NCBI GenBank assembly: GCA_902769705.1
Contig: CACXPX010000001.1
Coordinates: 62,001-126,000 of the forward strand
Source of the DNA: an uncultured Prevotellaceae bacterium
GTDB lineage: Bacteria > Bacteroidota > Bacteroidia > Bacteroidales > Bacteroidaceae
Length of the DNA stretch: 64,000 nucleotides
Reading direction: 5' to 3'
The first letter of the stretch is position 1, and every line of letters starts with the position of its first letter. Under the pieces are notes generated by a model that saw only the letters and a program-made list of their open reading frames with translations, had not been told where the DNA came from and did no database searches. Shown here piece by piece: positions 39,838 to 49,006 of this stretch. The translations under genes and the position numbers were made by a program.

Positions 39838-40245
39838 ATGATAAAACTTTCGCCTCACTTTTCGCTCTTTGAAATGATTGCAACAAGCCACAAGGTCGAC
39901 AATACACCGCCAATGGAGGCTGTGATAAATCTCTGCCGCCTTTGCCACGAGGTGTTGGAGCCAGCGCGAAAAGAATACGGCAAACCTATAAAGGTGTCCT
40001 CTGGATACCGCTGTGCCCGGCTGAATGCGCTTGTCGGTGGCGTGAAGGGCTCTCGCCACCTGACAGGCCGAGCCGCCGACCTGCGCGTTGAAAGCAAGGA
40101 ATTAGGACGAAAACTCTTCGACGCCCTGAAAACCCTGCCCGCCATCGACGAACTGCTGTTCGAGCACAAGGGTTCAGCGCGATGGATTCACGTCGCATGG
40201 AGCGAACAACCACGCCACAAAATAAACTTCAATTATAAGGTTTGA
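39838..40245 (+). CDS. M15-family peptidase (D-Ala-D-Ala carboxypeptidase / endolysin-like)
   Basis: A 135-residue zinc peptidase. The active-site pattern is intact: SRHLTGRAADLRV gives the first zinc His and Asp, and WIHVAW the last His; SSGYRCARLNALVGGV is the preceding conserved strand. No signal peptide. Small stand-alone M15A domains act as phage endolysins or peptidoglycan-trimming enzymes. The ATG at 39838 matches the usual family N-terminus (KLSPHFSLFEM); 39796 is an alternative start. Ends the island, followed by a terminator. Confidence 0.88.
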   Translation: MIKLSPHFSLFEMIATSHKVDNTPPMEAVINLCRLCHEVLEPARKEYGKPIKVSSGYRCARLNALVGGVKGSRHLTGRAADLRVESKELGRKLFDALKTLPAIDELLFEHKGSARWIHVAWSEQPRHKINFNYKV

Positions 40246-40298
40246 GCCTATTGCCCTAGGCATCATTAAACTCACTTGCGCATTAAGCAAACAAAAGA

Positions 40299-40322
40299 GC
40301 GGAGTCCACGAGTGGGCTCCGC
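40299..40322. terminator. Hairpin between convergent genes
   Basis: GCGGAGTCCAC pairs with GTGGGCTCCGC (one G-T pair), with T-rich DNA on both sides. It probably stops both the M15 peptidase and fumarase transcripts. Confidence 0.7.
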
Positions 40323-40350
40323 CTTTATTGAAGGGTAATGTTTTCAGTTG

Positions 40351-41991
40351 TTATGCCTTTTTCGGGCACCACGGTTTCAGTTGTTTGAAGAAGTCGTTGC
40401 CCTTGTCGTCGACGAGGATGAAGGCGGGGAAGTCTTCCACTTCGATTTTCCAGATGGCTTCCATGCCGAGCTCGGGATATTCGACGCACTCAATGGACTT
40501 GATGCTCGACTGCGAGAGAACGGCGGCGACGCCTCCGATGGAGCCGAGATAGAAGCCGCCATGTTTCTGGCAGGCGTCGGTGACGACTTGCGAGCGATTG
40601 CCCTTGGCAATCATAACGAGCGATGCGCCGTGGTCTTGGAACTCGTCCACGTAAGGATCCATGCGGTTGGCGGTGGTGGGGCCCATCGAGCCGCAGGGGT
40701 AGCCTTCGGGTGTCTTGGCTGGTCCGGCATAGAGGATGGGGTGGTCTTTGAAGTACTGGGGCATCTCTTCGCCAGCGTCGAGGCGTGCCTTGAGCTTGGC
40801 GTGTGCGATGTCGCGAGCCACGATGATGGTGCCTTTCAGGTTGACGCGCGTGGAGACGGGATACTTGGTGAGTTCCTTGCGGACGGCGTCGATGCCCTGG
40901 TTGAGGTCGATGACGATGGTGTTTTGTCCCTCGCCAGCCTTTGCATATTCAGCCGGAATGAGTTCTGCGGGGTTGGCGTCCATCTTCTCGAGCCACACGC
41001 CGTCGGCATTGATCTTGGCTTTGATGTTGCGGTCGGCAGAGCATGAGACGCCCATGCCGATGGGGCAGCTGGCTCCGTGGCGAGGCAGACGGATGACGCG
41101 GATGTCGTGGGCAAGGTGCTTGCCGCCGAACTGAGCGCCGAGTCCAATCTTCTGTGCTTCCTTGAGCAGTTTCTCCTCGAGGTCGATGTCGCGGAAGGCG
41201 CGTCCTGTCTCGTCGCCTGTGGTGGGCAGCGAGTCGTAGTACTTAATGGAGGCGAGCTTCACGGTGAGCAGGTTCTTTTCGGCACTAGTGCCTCCGATGA
41301 CGAATGCGATGTGATAGGGCGGGCATGCTGCTGTGCCGAGGCTCTTCATCTTCTCCACGAGGAAGGGCAGCAGCGTCGATTCGTTCTGGATGGTGGCCTT
41401 CGTCATGGGGTAGAAGTAGGTCTTGTTGGCCGAGCCTCCACCCTTGGCAACCATCACGAAGCGGTATTCGGCGCCTTCGGTTGCCTCGATGTCGATTTGT
41501 GCGGGCAGGTTGCAACGGGTGTTCACCTCGTCGTACATGTTGAGCGGTGCGTTCTGCGAATAGCGCAGGTTGTCTTGCGTGAAGGTGTTGAAGACGCCAA
41601 GCGAGAGGGCCTCTTCGTCTTCGAAGCCGGTCCACACTTGCTGTCCTTTCTCGCCGTGGATGATGGCTGTGCCGGTGTCTTGGCAGAAGGGCAGGATGCC
41701 GCGTGCGGCCACTTCGGCGTTGCGCAGGAACTGCAGTGCGACGTACTTGTCGTTTTCGGAGGCCTCGGGGTCGTTGAGTATGGCTGCCACTTGCAGGTTG
41801 TGCTCGCGGCGTAGCATGAACTCGACGTCGTGGAAGGCTTGCTGTGCGAGCAGGGTGAGTGCCTCGGGCGAGACTTTCACAATCTGCTTGCCTTCAAACT
41901 CGGCGGTGGTCACTCCCTCCTTGGTGAGGAGGCGATACTCGGTGGTGTCTTTGCCGAGTTGGAACATGGGTGCATACTTGAATTCGGTCAT
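40351..41991 (-). CDS. Class I (4Fe-4S) fumarate hydratase
   Basis: A 546-residue cytoplasmic enzyme that interconverts fumarate and malate. It has both halves of the class I enzyme: the alpha-like part with Cys ligands in [26 protein letters not shown] and GVSCSADRN, and the beta-like part (~370-546) with [25 protein letters not shown]. In Prevotella it functions in the reductive branch that makes succinate. Oxygen lability is expected from the iron-sulphur cluster. A 50-base gap separates it from the M16 protease gene upstream. Confidence 0.95.
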   Translation of the reverse strand: MTEFKYAPMFQLGKDTTEYRLLTKEGVTTAEFEGKQIVKVSPEALTLLAQQAFHDVEFMLRREHNLQVAAILNDPEASENDKYVALQFLRNAEVAARGILPFCQDTGTAIIHGEKGQQVWTGFEDEEALSLGVFNTFTQDNLRYSQNAPLNMYDEVNTRCNLPAQIDIEATEGAEYRFVMVAKGGGSANKTYFYPMTKATIQNESTLLPFLVEKMKSLGTAACPPYHIAFVIGGTSAEKNLLTVKLASIKYYDSLPTTGDETGRAFRDIDLEEKLLKEAQKIGLGAQFGGKHLAHDIRVIRLPRHGASCPIGMGVSCSADRNIKAKINADGVWLEKMDANPAELIPAEYAKAGEGQNTIVIDLNQGIDAVRKELTKYPVSTRVNLKGTIIVARDIAHAKLKARLDAGEEMPQYFKDHPILYAGPAKTPEGYPCGSMGPTTANRMDPYVDEFQDHGASLVMIAKGNRSQVVTDACQKHGGFYLGSIGGVAAVLSQSSIKSIECVEYPELGMEAIWKIEVEDFPAFILVDDKGNDFFKQLKPWCPKKA

Positions 41992-42041
41992 GTGTTTATG
42001 ATTTTAGATGATACATGTTTTTGTTTACAAACTGATGCAGA

Positions 42042-44948
42042 TTAATATCCGAAGATTTCTTCTGTGGTGATGCGACGGATGGGTGCGATCTTCTGCAGCG
42101 ACTGGATGTCGAGCTCTTTCTCGTCGCCCAGGATGACGTAGCGGTAGGGCTTGCGGGCCATGCTGCGCTGCTCGAAATCGACGATGTCCTTCAGTTGCAG
42201 CTGGGGCAGAGCCTTGTAGATGCGCTGGTTGATGTCGTAGTCGATGTCAAGGCGTTTGGCGGCGAGCCATGCGTTGATGAGCGAGAACTTCGTGACGCGT
42301 CGGCTGGCGAGGCGCTTGGTCAGGGCGTCTTTGGCAATCTTGAAGGCCGACTCGCTTTGCGGGATGGTGTCGAGGATGGTGTGGAACTGGCGTATGCAGT
42401 CCATCATCTTGTCGTTCTGCGTGATGATATGGGTGAAGAAATACTCGGGTTGGTCGATGTAGGAGGGCTCCACGTAGTCGGCGTAGGCGTTGTAGGCCAG
42501 TCCGCGGGCCTCGCGCAGTTCCTGGAAGACGATGGTGTTCATTCCGCCGCCGTAGTATTCGTTGAACAGGGCTTTCACGGCAGCCTCCTCGGGATCCCAC
42601 TGCTTCTGCTCGTTGTGTATCATGCGCATGTAGATATTCTTGGCATCGTAGGGCGCGATGAGGATTTCGTTGGAGGGTGTGGGCTGCAGGGTGTAGTGCT
42701 GGGCTGTGGGAACGGGCTGGAATTTCTTGCCGGTCTTATGCGTCTTGGTGACGATGGCGGTCACCTCCTGCTCGCTCATGGGGCCATAATATAATAAGGT
42801 GTGCTCAAACTCGGCGAGGTTTTTCAGCAGGTTGAGCAGCACTTGCGGATTGGTCTGGCGCATCTCTTCGATGGACAGCAGGTTGCGCGCGGGGTTGTAG
42901 GCTCCGTAGATGCCGTAGTTCACGAGGCGGCTGAAGTTTTCTGCCTGGTTGAGCTTGGCGTCGGTGCGAGCTTTCTCTTCCAGTTGGATGAACTGTTCCC
43001 AAGCCTGCTGGTCGACCTTGGCGTTCTTCAACAGGTTTTCGAGCAATGCCAAAGCTTGCGGCATGTTCTCGGAAAGGCCGTTGAGCGAGACGGTGAGTGT
43101 GCGGTTGCCAACGCTGATGTTATAGTTGCAAGCCAGTTTGTAGAACTTTTGCTTGATTTGTTCGTTGGTCATCTTGTCGGTGCCGAGATAGTCGAGATAG
43201 TCGGCGGCATAGCTGTAGCGCACGTTGTTTTCGGTACCCAGCTCGTAGTAGAAGGCGAGGGTGAAGCGCCCATTTTCGGTATTCTTGACATAGGCGAGGG
43301 GGATGTTTTTCTTTGTCTTGCCCAACGTGAGGTCGTTGTTGAAGTCGACGAAGCGCGGCTCGATGGGCGACACCTCGGTGTCTTGTACGTCTTTGACGAA
43401 CTGGCTCATCAAGTGGCGGTTGGTGGGGATGGGCGTAATGGCGGGTTTGTCAATCTTCTTCAGAGTGGTGTCTTCGCCTTGCCGTTTGTAGACCACAACG
43501 TAGTTGTTGGAGAAGTGGCGCTGTGCGAACTCCACAATTTGCCGCTTGGTCATCTGCGAGATGCGGTTCAGACGCCCCACGCGCTGTTTCCAAGGCTCTT
43601 CGTTGATGAACGAATTGACGAACATGTCGGCACGTGCCTGGTTGCTCTCGAGCGAGTTGTAGAAGCGCAGCTTCATGTTGTTGATGACGGAAGGCAGCAG
43701 GTCGTCGGAGAATTGGCCTTGCTTGAGTTTCTCAATCTCGGCCAGCAGCAATGCCTTCACGTCGTCGAGCGACTGTCCTTCCTTCGGAGTACCGGCCAGA
43801 ATGAAGCACGAGTGGTCGCGCAAAGTCTCGGCTCCAGCCCAAGCATCAAGCATCTTCATCTGCTGCGTGATGTTGAGGTCGATGAGTCCGGCGGTGCCAT
43901 TGCTCAGAATATTTTCGATGACGGCGAGTGTGTCGACTTGCAGCGAGTTGCCTTTCCCGAACCGCCAACCCATCCAAAGTGTCTCGGCCTCAAGGCCCAT
44001 GACGGTGGTGTCGCGAGGTTGCGTGATAGGTTTCAGTGCGGGGAACTCAGGCTGGCGCACGTCGTTTCCGGGCTGCCATTTGCCAAAATACTTGTAGATG
44101 ATTCCGATCACCTTGTCGGGGTCGAAGTCGCCCGCCATGCAGATGGCCACGTTGTTCGGGCGGTACCACTTGTTGAAGTAGTTCTTGATGTTGGTGATGG
44201 ACGGATTCTTCAGGTGGTTCTGCGTTCCGATGGTCGTTTGTGTGCCGTAAGGATGGGTGGGGAAGAGCATGCGGCTCATAGACTCCCAAAGCTTGCGGCT
44301 GTCTTTGGCGATGCTGATGTTGTATTCCTCGTAGACGGCCTCGAGTTCGGTGTGGAAGCCGCGGATGGTCATGTTTTGGAAGCGGTCGGCTTGAATCTTC
44401 GCCCAGTTCTCCACTTCGTTCGACGGGATGTCCTCGGTGTAGCACGTCACGTCGTTCGACGTGTAAGCATTCGTGCCGATGGAGCCGATGACCGACATCA
44501 GTTTGTCGTACTCGTTGGGGATGAAGTATTGGGCGGCGACTTGCGACACGCTGTCGATTTCGTGGTATTTCTGTCGGCGTAGGTCGGGATCGCTGATGAG
44601 TCGGTATTCCTCGTAGCGTTGCTCGATTTCCTTGAGCAGCGGGGCTTCAGCTGCAGGGTCGGTGACTCCGAACTTGTCGGTGCCCTTGAACATCAGGTGC
44701 TCCAGATAGTGGGCAAGGCCCGTCGTCTCGGCTGGGTCGTTCTTCGAACCTGTCCGCACGGCGATGTAAGTCTGGATGCGTGGTTTTTCTTTGTTGACCG
44801 AGAGGTAGACCGTCAAGCCGTTGTCGAGCTTGTAGACACGCGTCTTCATCAGGTCGGTTGGGATGGTGGTGTATGTGAGTTGTGTTTGTGCTGTGATATT
44901 CAGCGTGAATATCATCAGCAAGGCGGTAATGATGGTTTTTGTCTTCAT
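42042..44948 (-). CDS. M16-family zinc protease (pitrilysin/PqqL type)
   Basis: A 968-residue exported peptidase. Signal peptide about 1-21 (MKTKTIITALLMIFTLNITAQ). The catalytic half has the inverted zinc motif HYLEH (80-84) in TTGLAHYLEHLMFKG and the distal Glu in ELEAVYEEYN. A second, inactive M16 half follows (~510-968), including FYELGTENNVRYSYAADYL. Family members degrade peptides in the periplasm. The ATG at 44948 leaves 10 bases after the DUF4954 stop codon, so the two genes are probably one operon. Confidence 0.92.
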   Translation of the reverse strand: MKTKTIITALLMIFTLNITAQTQLTYTTIPTDLMKTRVYKLDNGLTVYLSVNKEKPRIQTYIAVRTGSKNDPAETTGLAHYLEHLMFKGTDKFGVTDPAAEAPLLKEIEQRYEEYRLISDPDLRRQKYHEIDSVSQVAAQYFIPNEYDKLMSVIGSIGTNAYTSNDVTCYTEDIPSNEVENWAKIQADRFQNMTIRGFHTELEAVYEEYNISIAKDSRKLWESMSRMLFPTHPYGTQTTIGTQNHLKNPSITNIKNYFNKWYRPNNVAICMAGDFDPDKVIGIIYKYFGKWQPGNDVRQPEFPALKPITQPRDTTVMGLEAETLWMGWRFGKGNSLQVDTLAVIENILSNGTAGLIDLNITQQMKMLDAWAGAETLRDHSCFILAGTPKEGQSLDDVKALLLAEIEKLKQGQFSDDLLPSVINNMKLRFYNSLESNQARADMFVNSFINEEPWKQRVGRLNRISQMTKRQIVEFAQRHFSNNYVVVYKRQGEDTTLKKIDKPAITPIPTNRHLMSQFVKDVQDTEVSPIEPRFVDFNNDLTLGKTKKNIPLAYVKNTENGRFTLAFYYELGTENNVRYSYAADYLDYLGTDKMTNEQIKQKFYKLACNYNISVGNRTLTVSLNGLSENMPQALALLENLLKNAKVDQQAWEQFIQLEEKARTDAKLNQAENFSRLVNYGIYGAYNPARNLLSIEEMRQTNPQVLLNLLKNLAEFEHTLLYYGPMSEQEVTAIVTKTHKTGKKFQPVPTAQHYTLQPTPSNEILIAPYDAKNIYMRMIHNEQKQWDPEEAAVKALFNEYYGGGMNTIVFQELREARGLAYNAYADYVEPSYIDQPEYFFTHIITQNDKMMDCIRQFHTILDTIPQSESAFKIAKDALTKRLASRRVTKFSLINAWLAAKRLDIDYDINQRIYKALPQLQLKDIVDFEQRSMARKPYRYVILGDEKELDIQSLQKIAPIRRITTEEIFGY

Positions 44949-44958
44949 TTTATTGTTG

Positions 44959-46815
44959 TTACATGTAAAGTTTCTGGTTTTCAAAATCTACTTCGCGGTC
45001 GAGCTGGCTGATGAAGTTGTCGAACACTTCTTCCTCGACGTCGCCGAGCGAGTATTCTTTCTCGGCATCTTTACGGATCTCGGCAATCCATGCACGGCGT
45101 GCTGTCACATAGTCTTGGCGCACGCGTTCGGCATCGGCTTCGGTGATTTCGTCGAGTCCGTAGTAGTCGCAAATCATCCGATAAGTCCACGCCCAGCGGT
45201 ATTCCGAGTAGTTACGATGAATGTCGTTGAAACGCTCGATGATCTCTTCGATGGTCTCGAAGTTTCCTTGTTCGAGGTCTTCGATGAGCCGTCTCTCTTC
45301 GGATTCGGGCAAGAGGAGTCCGGAAAGGTCGTTCCAGTTGCCGACGCCAATCTTTGTGGACGGCTTTTCCAAAGCGTGGCGTTTCAGCACGGCGCCCATG
45401 TAGATGCGAAGGGCGATGTCGTAGTATTTGATGCCCTTCTTGAGCGATGAGTTCTTAATCACGTATTCGTGGTAGTTGTACTCGGAAACAGAGTCGCCTG
45501 AGGCGGTGCGCAAGGCTTCAAGGATTTCCTTTCCGCGCAAGATTTCGCCCACCGAGAACGGTGAAAGCCAGTCGAAGTTCACGATGCTCTTGCGTGCGTC
45601 TTGTGCGCGTTTGTCACGCTTGGGCCATTTGCGGATGTCTCGGTAGAGACCCACGGTGGTGATGTTTCGTCCGGGAATGAGGTACATCGTGTCGCCGTAA
45701 GCCATGAGATAAGAGAAAGGCAAGTCGCGTGTGTCGGGGTGATACATCAGTTTTCCGAAAAGCACAGAGAATGTCCCGATGTTGGCAGGCATCAGCAGAT
45801 AGGCGCCGCTGGCAGTCTTCGACCCACGCTCCAGTGTTCCGTAGTGCATGGGGCCCATCTTGTAGGCGTGGTTCGAGAAGTTGGTGCCCGAACCAGCGTT
45901 GTAGAATGAGAACTCGCCACCGATGAGCAGCGAACTCTTGTGGTGGCTGGCTGAGAATGGTCCGCAGAAAGCGGCGCAAGCCTCACCGTTCGACATATAA
46001 CTGTTGGCGAAGAACACGCTCTTCTCGGCAGTAAATCCGTTGCTGATTTGGCAGGCTTCACCCACGAAGCAGTCCTGCATCTTCACCGAGTTGATGATGC
46101 TTGAGCCGTCGCTGATGATGGAATTCTCGCAAATCACACCCGTTCCGATATAGACGTTGTTCTCTGCCGAGCTCATGATGGAGCAGTCGCTCAGGCGTGA
46201 AGCACCGCTAATCTCGCAACTGTCGCAGATAATCGTGTTCGTGATTTCCTTGGTGTTCACAATCTTCACGTTGTTGCCGACGCATCCTCGTTCGGGCATG
46301 TTACGTTCTATCTGCTCGTTGATGAGTCGTCGGATGGCATCTTTCACGGGTTTGTTTTGGAAATGTTTCACCATGAAGGCGGCCAACTGGCTGTTCAATC
46401 CGCGGAAAAGGATAAGGTTGCCGTCGCCCACTTCGTTGAGCACGGAGATGAGGTTGCCTTCACCATAGGTGGCGCCTTCAGTGGTCTCCATCGTGCAGAT
46501 ATTCGATATGTAGCAGTCGTCACCAATCGTATAGTTGTTGATAAAATTGCCCACATTCTCAATCAGGCAGTTGTCGCCCACCGTTACGTTTCGAAGCGTG
46601 GCGTTGTTGATGCCTGAGTGTTTAACGAATCCTTTGCTCACTTCCACATTCTTTTCGAAGTTGCCCAAATTGATTTCGCCATAGAACAGCACGCGATGGA
46701 AATAGTTGGGGCGGAAATACTCGCCTACATGAACGTTAGTCCAGTCTTCCGACCAGCAACTGTTGTTCTCCAGAACTGTAATTTCGTGTTCTGTTAATTG
46801 TCTGTAGTTATTCAT
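44959..46815 (-). CDS. DUF4954 protein (left-handed beta-helix)
   Basis: A 618-residue protein of a family that is nearly restricted to Bacteroidota. The first ~330 residues show hexapeptide-type repeats (NATLRNVTVGDNCLIENVGNFINNYTIGDDCYISN), pointing to a left-handed beta-helix as in nucleotide-sugar transferases. The C-terminal half is helical and charged. No signal peptide. No catalytic function is established. It lies between hflX (36-base gap) and the M16 protease on the same strand. Confidence 0.85.
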   Translation of the reverse strand: MNNYRQLTEHEITVLENNSCWSEDWTNVHVGEYFRPNYFHRVLFYGEINLGNFEKNVEVSKGFVKHSGINNATLRNVTVGDNCLIENVGNFINNYTIGDDCYISNICTMETTEGATYGEGNLISVLNEVGDGNLILFRGLNSQLAAFMVKHFQNKPVKDAIRRLINEQIERNMPERGCVGNNVKIVNTKEITNTIICDSCEISGASRLSDCSIMSSAENNVYIGTGVICENSIISDGSSIINSVKMQDCFVGEACQISNGFTAEKSVFFANSYMSNGEACAAFCGPFSASHHKSSLLIGGEFSFYNAGSGTNFSNHAYKMGPMHYGTLERGSKTASGAYLLMPANIGTFSVLFGKLMYHPDTRDLPFSYLMAYGDTMYLIPGRNITTVGLYRDIRKWPKRDKRAQDARKSIVNFDWLSPFSVGEILRGKEILEALRTASGDSVSEYNYHEYVIKNSSLKKGIKYYDIALRIYMGAVLKRHALEKPSTKIGVGNWNDLSGLLLPESEERRLIEDLEQGNFETIEEIIERFNDIHRNYSEYRWAWTYRMICDYYGLDEITEADAERVRQDYVTARRAWIAEIRKDAEKEYSLGDVEEEVFDNFISQLDREVDFENQKLYM

Positions 46816-46832
46816 GTGTTTATGTTTTTTTT

Positions 46833-46860
46833 ATTCTTTATTCTTTATTCTTTATTCTTC
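46833..46860. repeat. 7-base tandem repeat (ATTCTTT) at end of hflX
   Basis: Four copies; on the minus strand they read AAAGAAT and include the hflX stop codon. Confidence 0.85.
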
Positions 46861-48147
46861 GTTTTCCTCTTCAGCTGCGGGGTAGAGGAAGTCGTTGTAA
46901 GGATATTTCTGAACGTGTAGTTCGCGAACTTTCTTGTAGATGGTGTCGCGGAACTCGTCGATGTTCTGCTTTTTCAAGGCCGAAATGAAAATGCAATTGT
47001 CGTTCATCTTGGCCATCCACGTGCGTTTCAGGTCTTCGAGTGAGATGTTCTCACGCGTAGGAGGCGTAAGGTCGTCGGGCTCCTTTTCGGTCCATTTGTA
47101 GTTGTCGATTTTGTTGAAAACAATCATCGACGGCTTGTCAGCACAACCCAAATCGGCGAGTGTCTTCTCGACCACCTGAATCTGCTCTTCGAAGTCGGGG
47201 TGGGAGATGTCTACCACATGGAGCAACAGGTCGGCTTCGCGTGTCTCGTCGAGTGTCGACTTGAACGAATCCACCAAGTCGGTGGGCAGTTTGCGGATGA
47301 ATCCTACCGTATCAGCCAACAGGAACGGCAAGTTTTCCACCACCACCTTCCTGACTGTTGTGTCGAGGGTCGCAAAGAGCTTGTTCTCAGCAAACACGTC
47401 GCTCTTGGCCAGCATGTTCATAATGGTGGATTTGCCCACGTTAGTGTACCCTACAAGCGCCACGCGAATCAGCCGTCCGCGATTCTTGCGTTGAGTAGTC
47501 TTCTGCTGGTCAATCTCCACCAACCGTTGCTTCAGCAGGGTGATGCGGTTCAAGATGATGCGGCGGTCCATCTCAAGCTGAGTCTCACCAGGTCCGCGAA
47601 GTCCCACGCTTCCTTTTCCGCCTCCGCTTCCACTTCCACCGCCTTGGCGTTCCAAGTGGGTCCACAAACGTTGCAAGCGAGGCAGCATGTACCGATATTG
47701 CGCCAGTTCCACTTGCGTCTTGGCGTTGGCAGTTTGTGCGCGCATAGCGAATATGTCGAGAATCAGCGTCGTGCGATCCAGTATCTTCACCTTCAGTTCC
47801 TGCTCGATGTTGCGCAGTTGCTTGGCCGACAGTTCGTCATCGAAGATGGCCATTCCCACTTCGCGGTCGTTTTCTTCCTCTTGCTGGATGAATCGGCGGA
47901 TTTCCTCCAATTTTCCTTTTCCCGTGTAGGTGATGGAACTGGGGCCTCCCACTCGTTGCGTAAACCGCTTGACGACCACCACGCCAGCCGTCTCGGCCAA
48001 GAATTCCAGTTCGTCCAGATATTCCTTGGTCTTGGCTTCGTCCTGTTCTTTCGTGATGAGTCCTACGAGCACTGCGGTTTCGGCTTTGGTCTCTGAAACC
48101 GCGAATTGGCTGCCCCCCATCGGGCCACCCATGTTAGGTTCTTTCAT
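46852..48147 (-). CDS. hflX: GTPase HflX
   Basis: A 431-residue ribosome-associated GTPase. The N-terminal domain (~20-190) includes GPSSITYTGKGKLEE and the Gly/Ser stretch GGSGSGGGKGSVGLRGPGETQLEMDRR; the G domain has G1 VGYTNVGKSTIMN, G3 DTVGF and G4 NKID. HflX splits stalled ribosomes under stress. A -7 element TAACTTTG lies 24 bases before the ATG. The N-terminal MKEPNMGGPMGG is unusual and the true start could be the second Met. Confidence 0.95.
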   Translation of the reverse strand: MKEPNMGGPMGGSQFAVSETKAETAVLVGLITKEQDEAKTKEYLDELEFLAETAGVVVVKRFTQRVGGPSSITYTGKGKLEEIRRFIQQEEENDREVGMAIFDDELSAKQLRNIEQELKVKILDRTTLILDIFAMRAQTANAKTQVELAQYRYMLPRLQRLWTHLERQGGGSGSGGGKGSVGLRGPGETQLEMDRRIILNRITLLKQRLVEIDQQKTTQRKNRGRLIRVALVGYTNVGKSTIMNMLAKSDVFAENKLFATLDTTVRKVVVENLPFLLADTVGFIRKLPTDLVDSFKSTLDETREADLLLHVVDISHPDFEEQIQVVEKTLADLGCADKPSMIVFNKIDNYKWTEKEPDDLTPPTRENISLEDLKRTWMAKMNDNCIFISALKKQNIDEFRDTIYKKVRELHVQKYPYNDFLYPAAEEENEE

Positions 48148-48170
48148 GTGTTGATATTATTAATAATGTG

Positions 48171-48178
48171 CAAAGTTA
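48171..48178 (-). promoter_or_regulatory. -7 element TAACTTTG of hflX
   Basis: Exact TAnnTTTG match on the minus strand, 23 bases upstream of the start codon. Confidence 0.65.
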
Positions 48179-48283
48179 AAAAAAAATAGTAATATTGCAT
48201 ACGAAATGAAATGAAAAAAGCTGTAGGATTGTTATTTTTTCGTAAACGTTTGCGTATTTTTTTGCGTTTTTTTCTCTTCAAAA

Positions 48284-48315
48284 TTTGATTTAAATCAATT
48301 TAATCTCTAATTTTG
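48284..48315 (+). promoter_or_regulatory. Canonical promoter TTTG-N20-TAATTTTG without a following gene
   Basis: A full -33/-7 pair that points into a gene-free stretch, about 80 bases before a strong terminator. Confidence 0.75.
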
Positions 48316-48321
48316 CAAGCA

Positions 48322-48423
48322 GAATAAGTAAATCGACTGATTTTCAAAGAGAGCATAACTACATAGAAAAAACTGCTGAAACATTCAAAAGACTCGCCCC
48401 GACGTGATGTCGAGGCGTTTTTC
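48322..48423 (+). ncRNA. Predicted ~100-nt small RNA
   Basis: Bounded by a canonical promoter (48284-48315) and a terminator hairpin (48395-48417, CGCCCCGAC/GTCGAGGCG with one mismatch, then TTTTT). There is no ATG with a meaningful frame between them. It lies between divergent hflX and nagB. Family not recognised. Confidence 0.65.
48395..48423 (+). terminator. Terminator of predicted small RNA
   Basis: GC-rich 9-base arms with a 5-base loop followed by TTTTTCTTT. Confidence 0.8.
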
Positions 48424-48605
48424 TTTATGTGCTGTTCCATCTTTTAATTGTAAAAAAGTTTCCGAATTTTTGGCTTCTTTTTTGCTTGTTCTTCGTTCGT
48501 AGTCAGGTTTTGGGCCGAAAAACGTGATTTTTCTGCATATTTGTTAATTGTCTGATAACCAGTCGGTTGTGGATTATCTGTTTTTCCGGCTTATTTTTCG
48601 ATTTT

Positions 48606-48693
48606 GTCAAAGCATATCTCTTGGGCGGTCAAAGATGGCTTTTGAGCTCTTCAAAGCATAGCTCTAAGAGGGTCATAAGTGGCTTTTGGAAGT
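48606..48693. repeat. 22-base-period array, 4 units
   Basis: Units start at 48606, 48628, 48650 and 48672 and each has TCA at positions 2-4. Alternate units are more alike (AAAGCATA in 1 and 3; TGGCTTTTG in 2 and 4), so it also reads as a 44-base direct repeat. The rest of the 0.86-kb gap holds the small RNA, the nagB promoter and AT-rich DNA. Confidence 0.8.
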
Positions 48694-48918
48694 CGTAAAA
48701 AGCCTTTTTTTGATGAAAAACGTGTGTAATCTGTCATAATTAACTCCATTTTTGCCCCTTCAAACCATCTTTTTCTGTTTTTCTGAGTCTGTTTCAGAAA
48801 TAATGGTGATGATGTTTTGTTGAAAAAAATCATAAGAAAAAACTTCCGCTGGCCACGCCAATAACCAATCAAAGAGCAAGATTTTTTACTTGCACTTCAT
48901 AAAAAAAAGATGAAAGAT

Positions 48919-48949
48919 TTTGACTTTTTCGATGTTTTTCGTAATTTTG
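48919..48949 (+). promoter_or_regulatory. Promoter TTTG-N19-TAATTTTG of nagB
   Basis: Canonical -33/-7 pair; leader to the ATG is about 50 bases. Confidence 0.8.
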
Positions 48950-49006
48950 CGACAATAAAAAAAGCAAAGAGAAAATAATTAAAACAATAAACACAATTAA
49001 CGAATT

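Noticed and set aside
36068-40245. Complete prophage
   Set aside because: No integrase, terminase, portal, capsid or tail genes and only about 4 kb.
48651-48872. 73-codon minus-strand gene between hflX and nagB
   Set aside because: It is made largely of the 22-base array and AT-rich DNA and has no domain.
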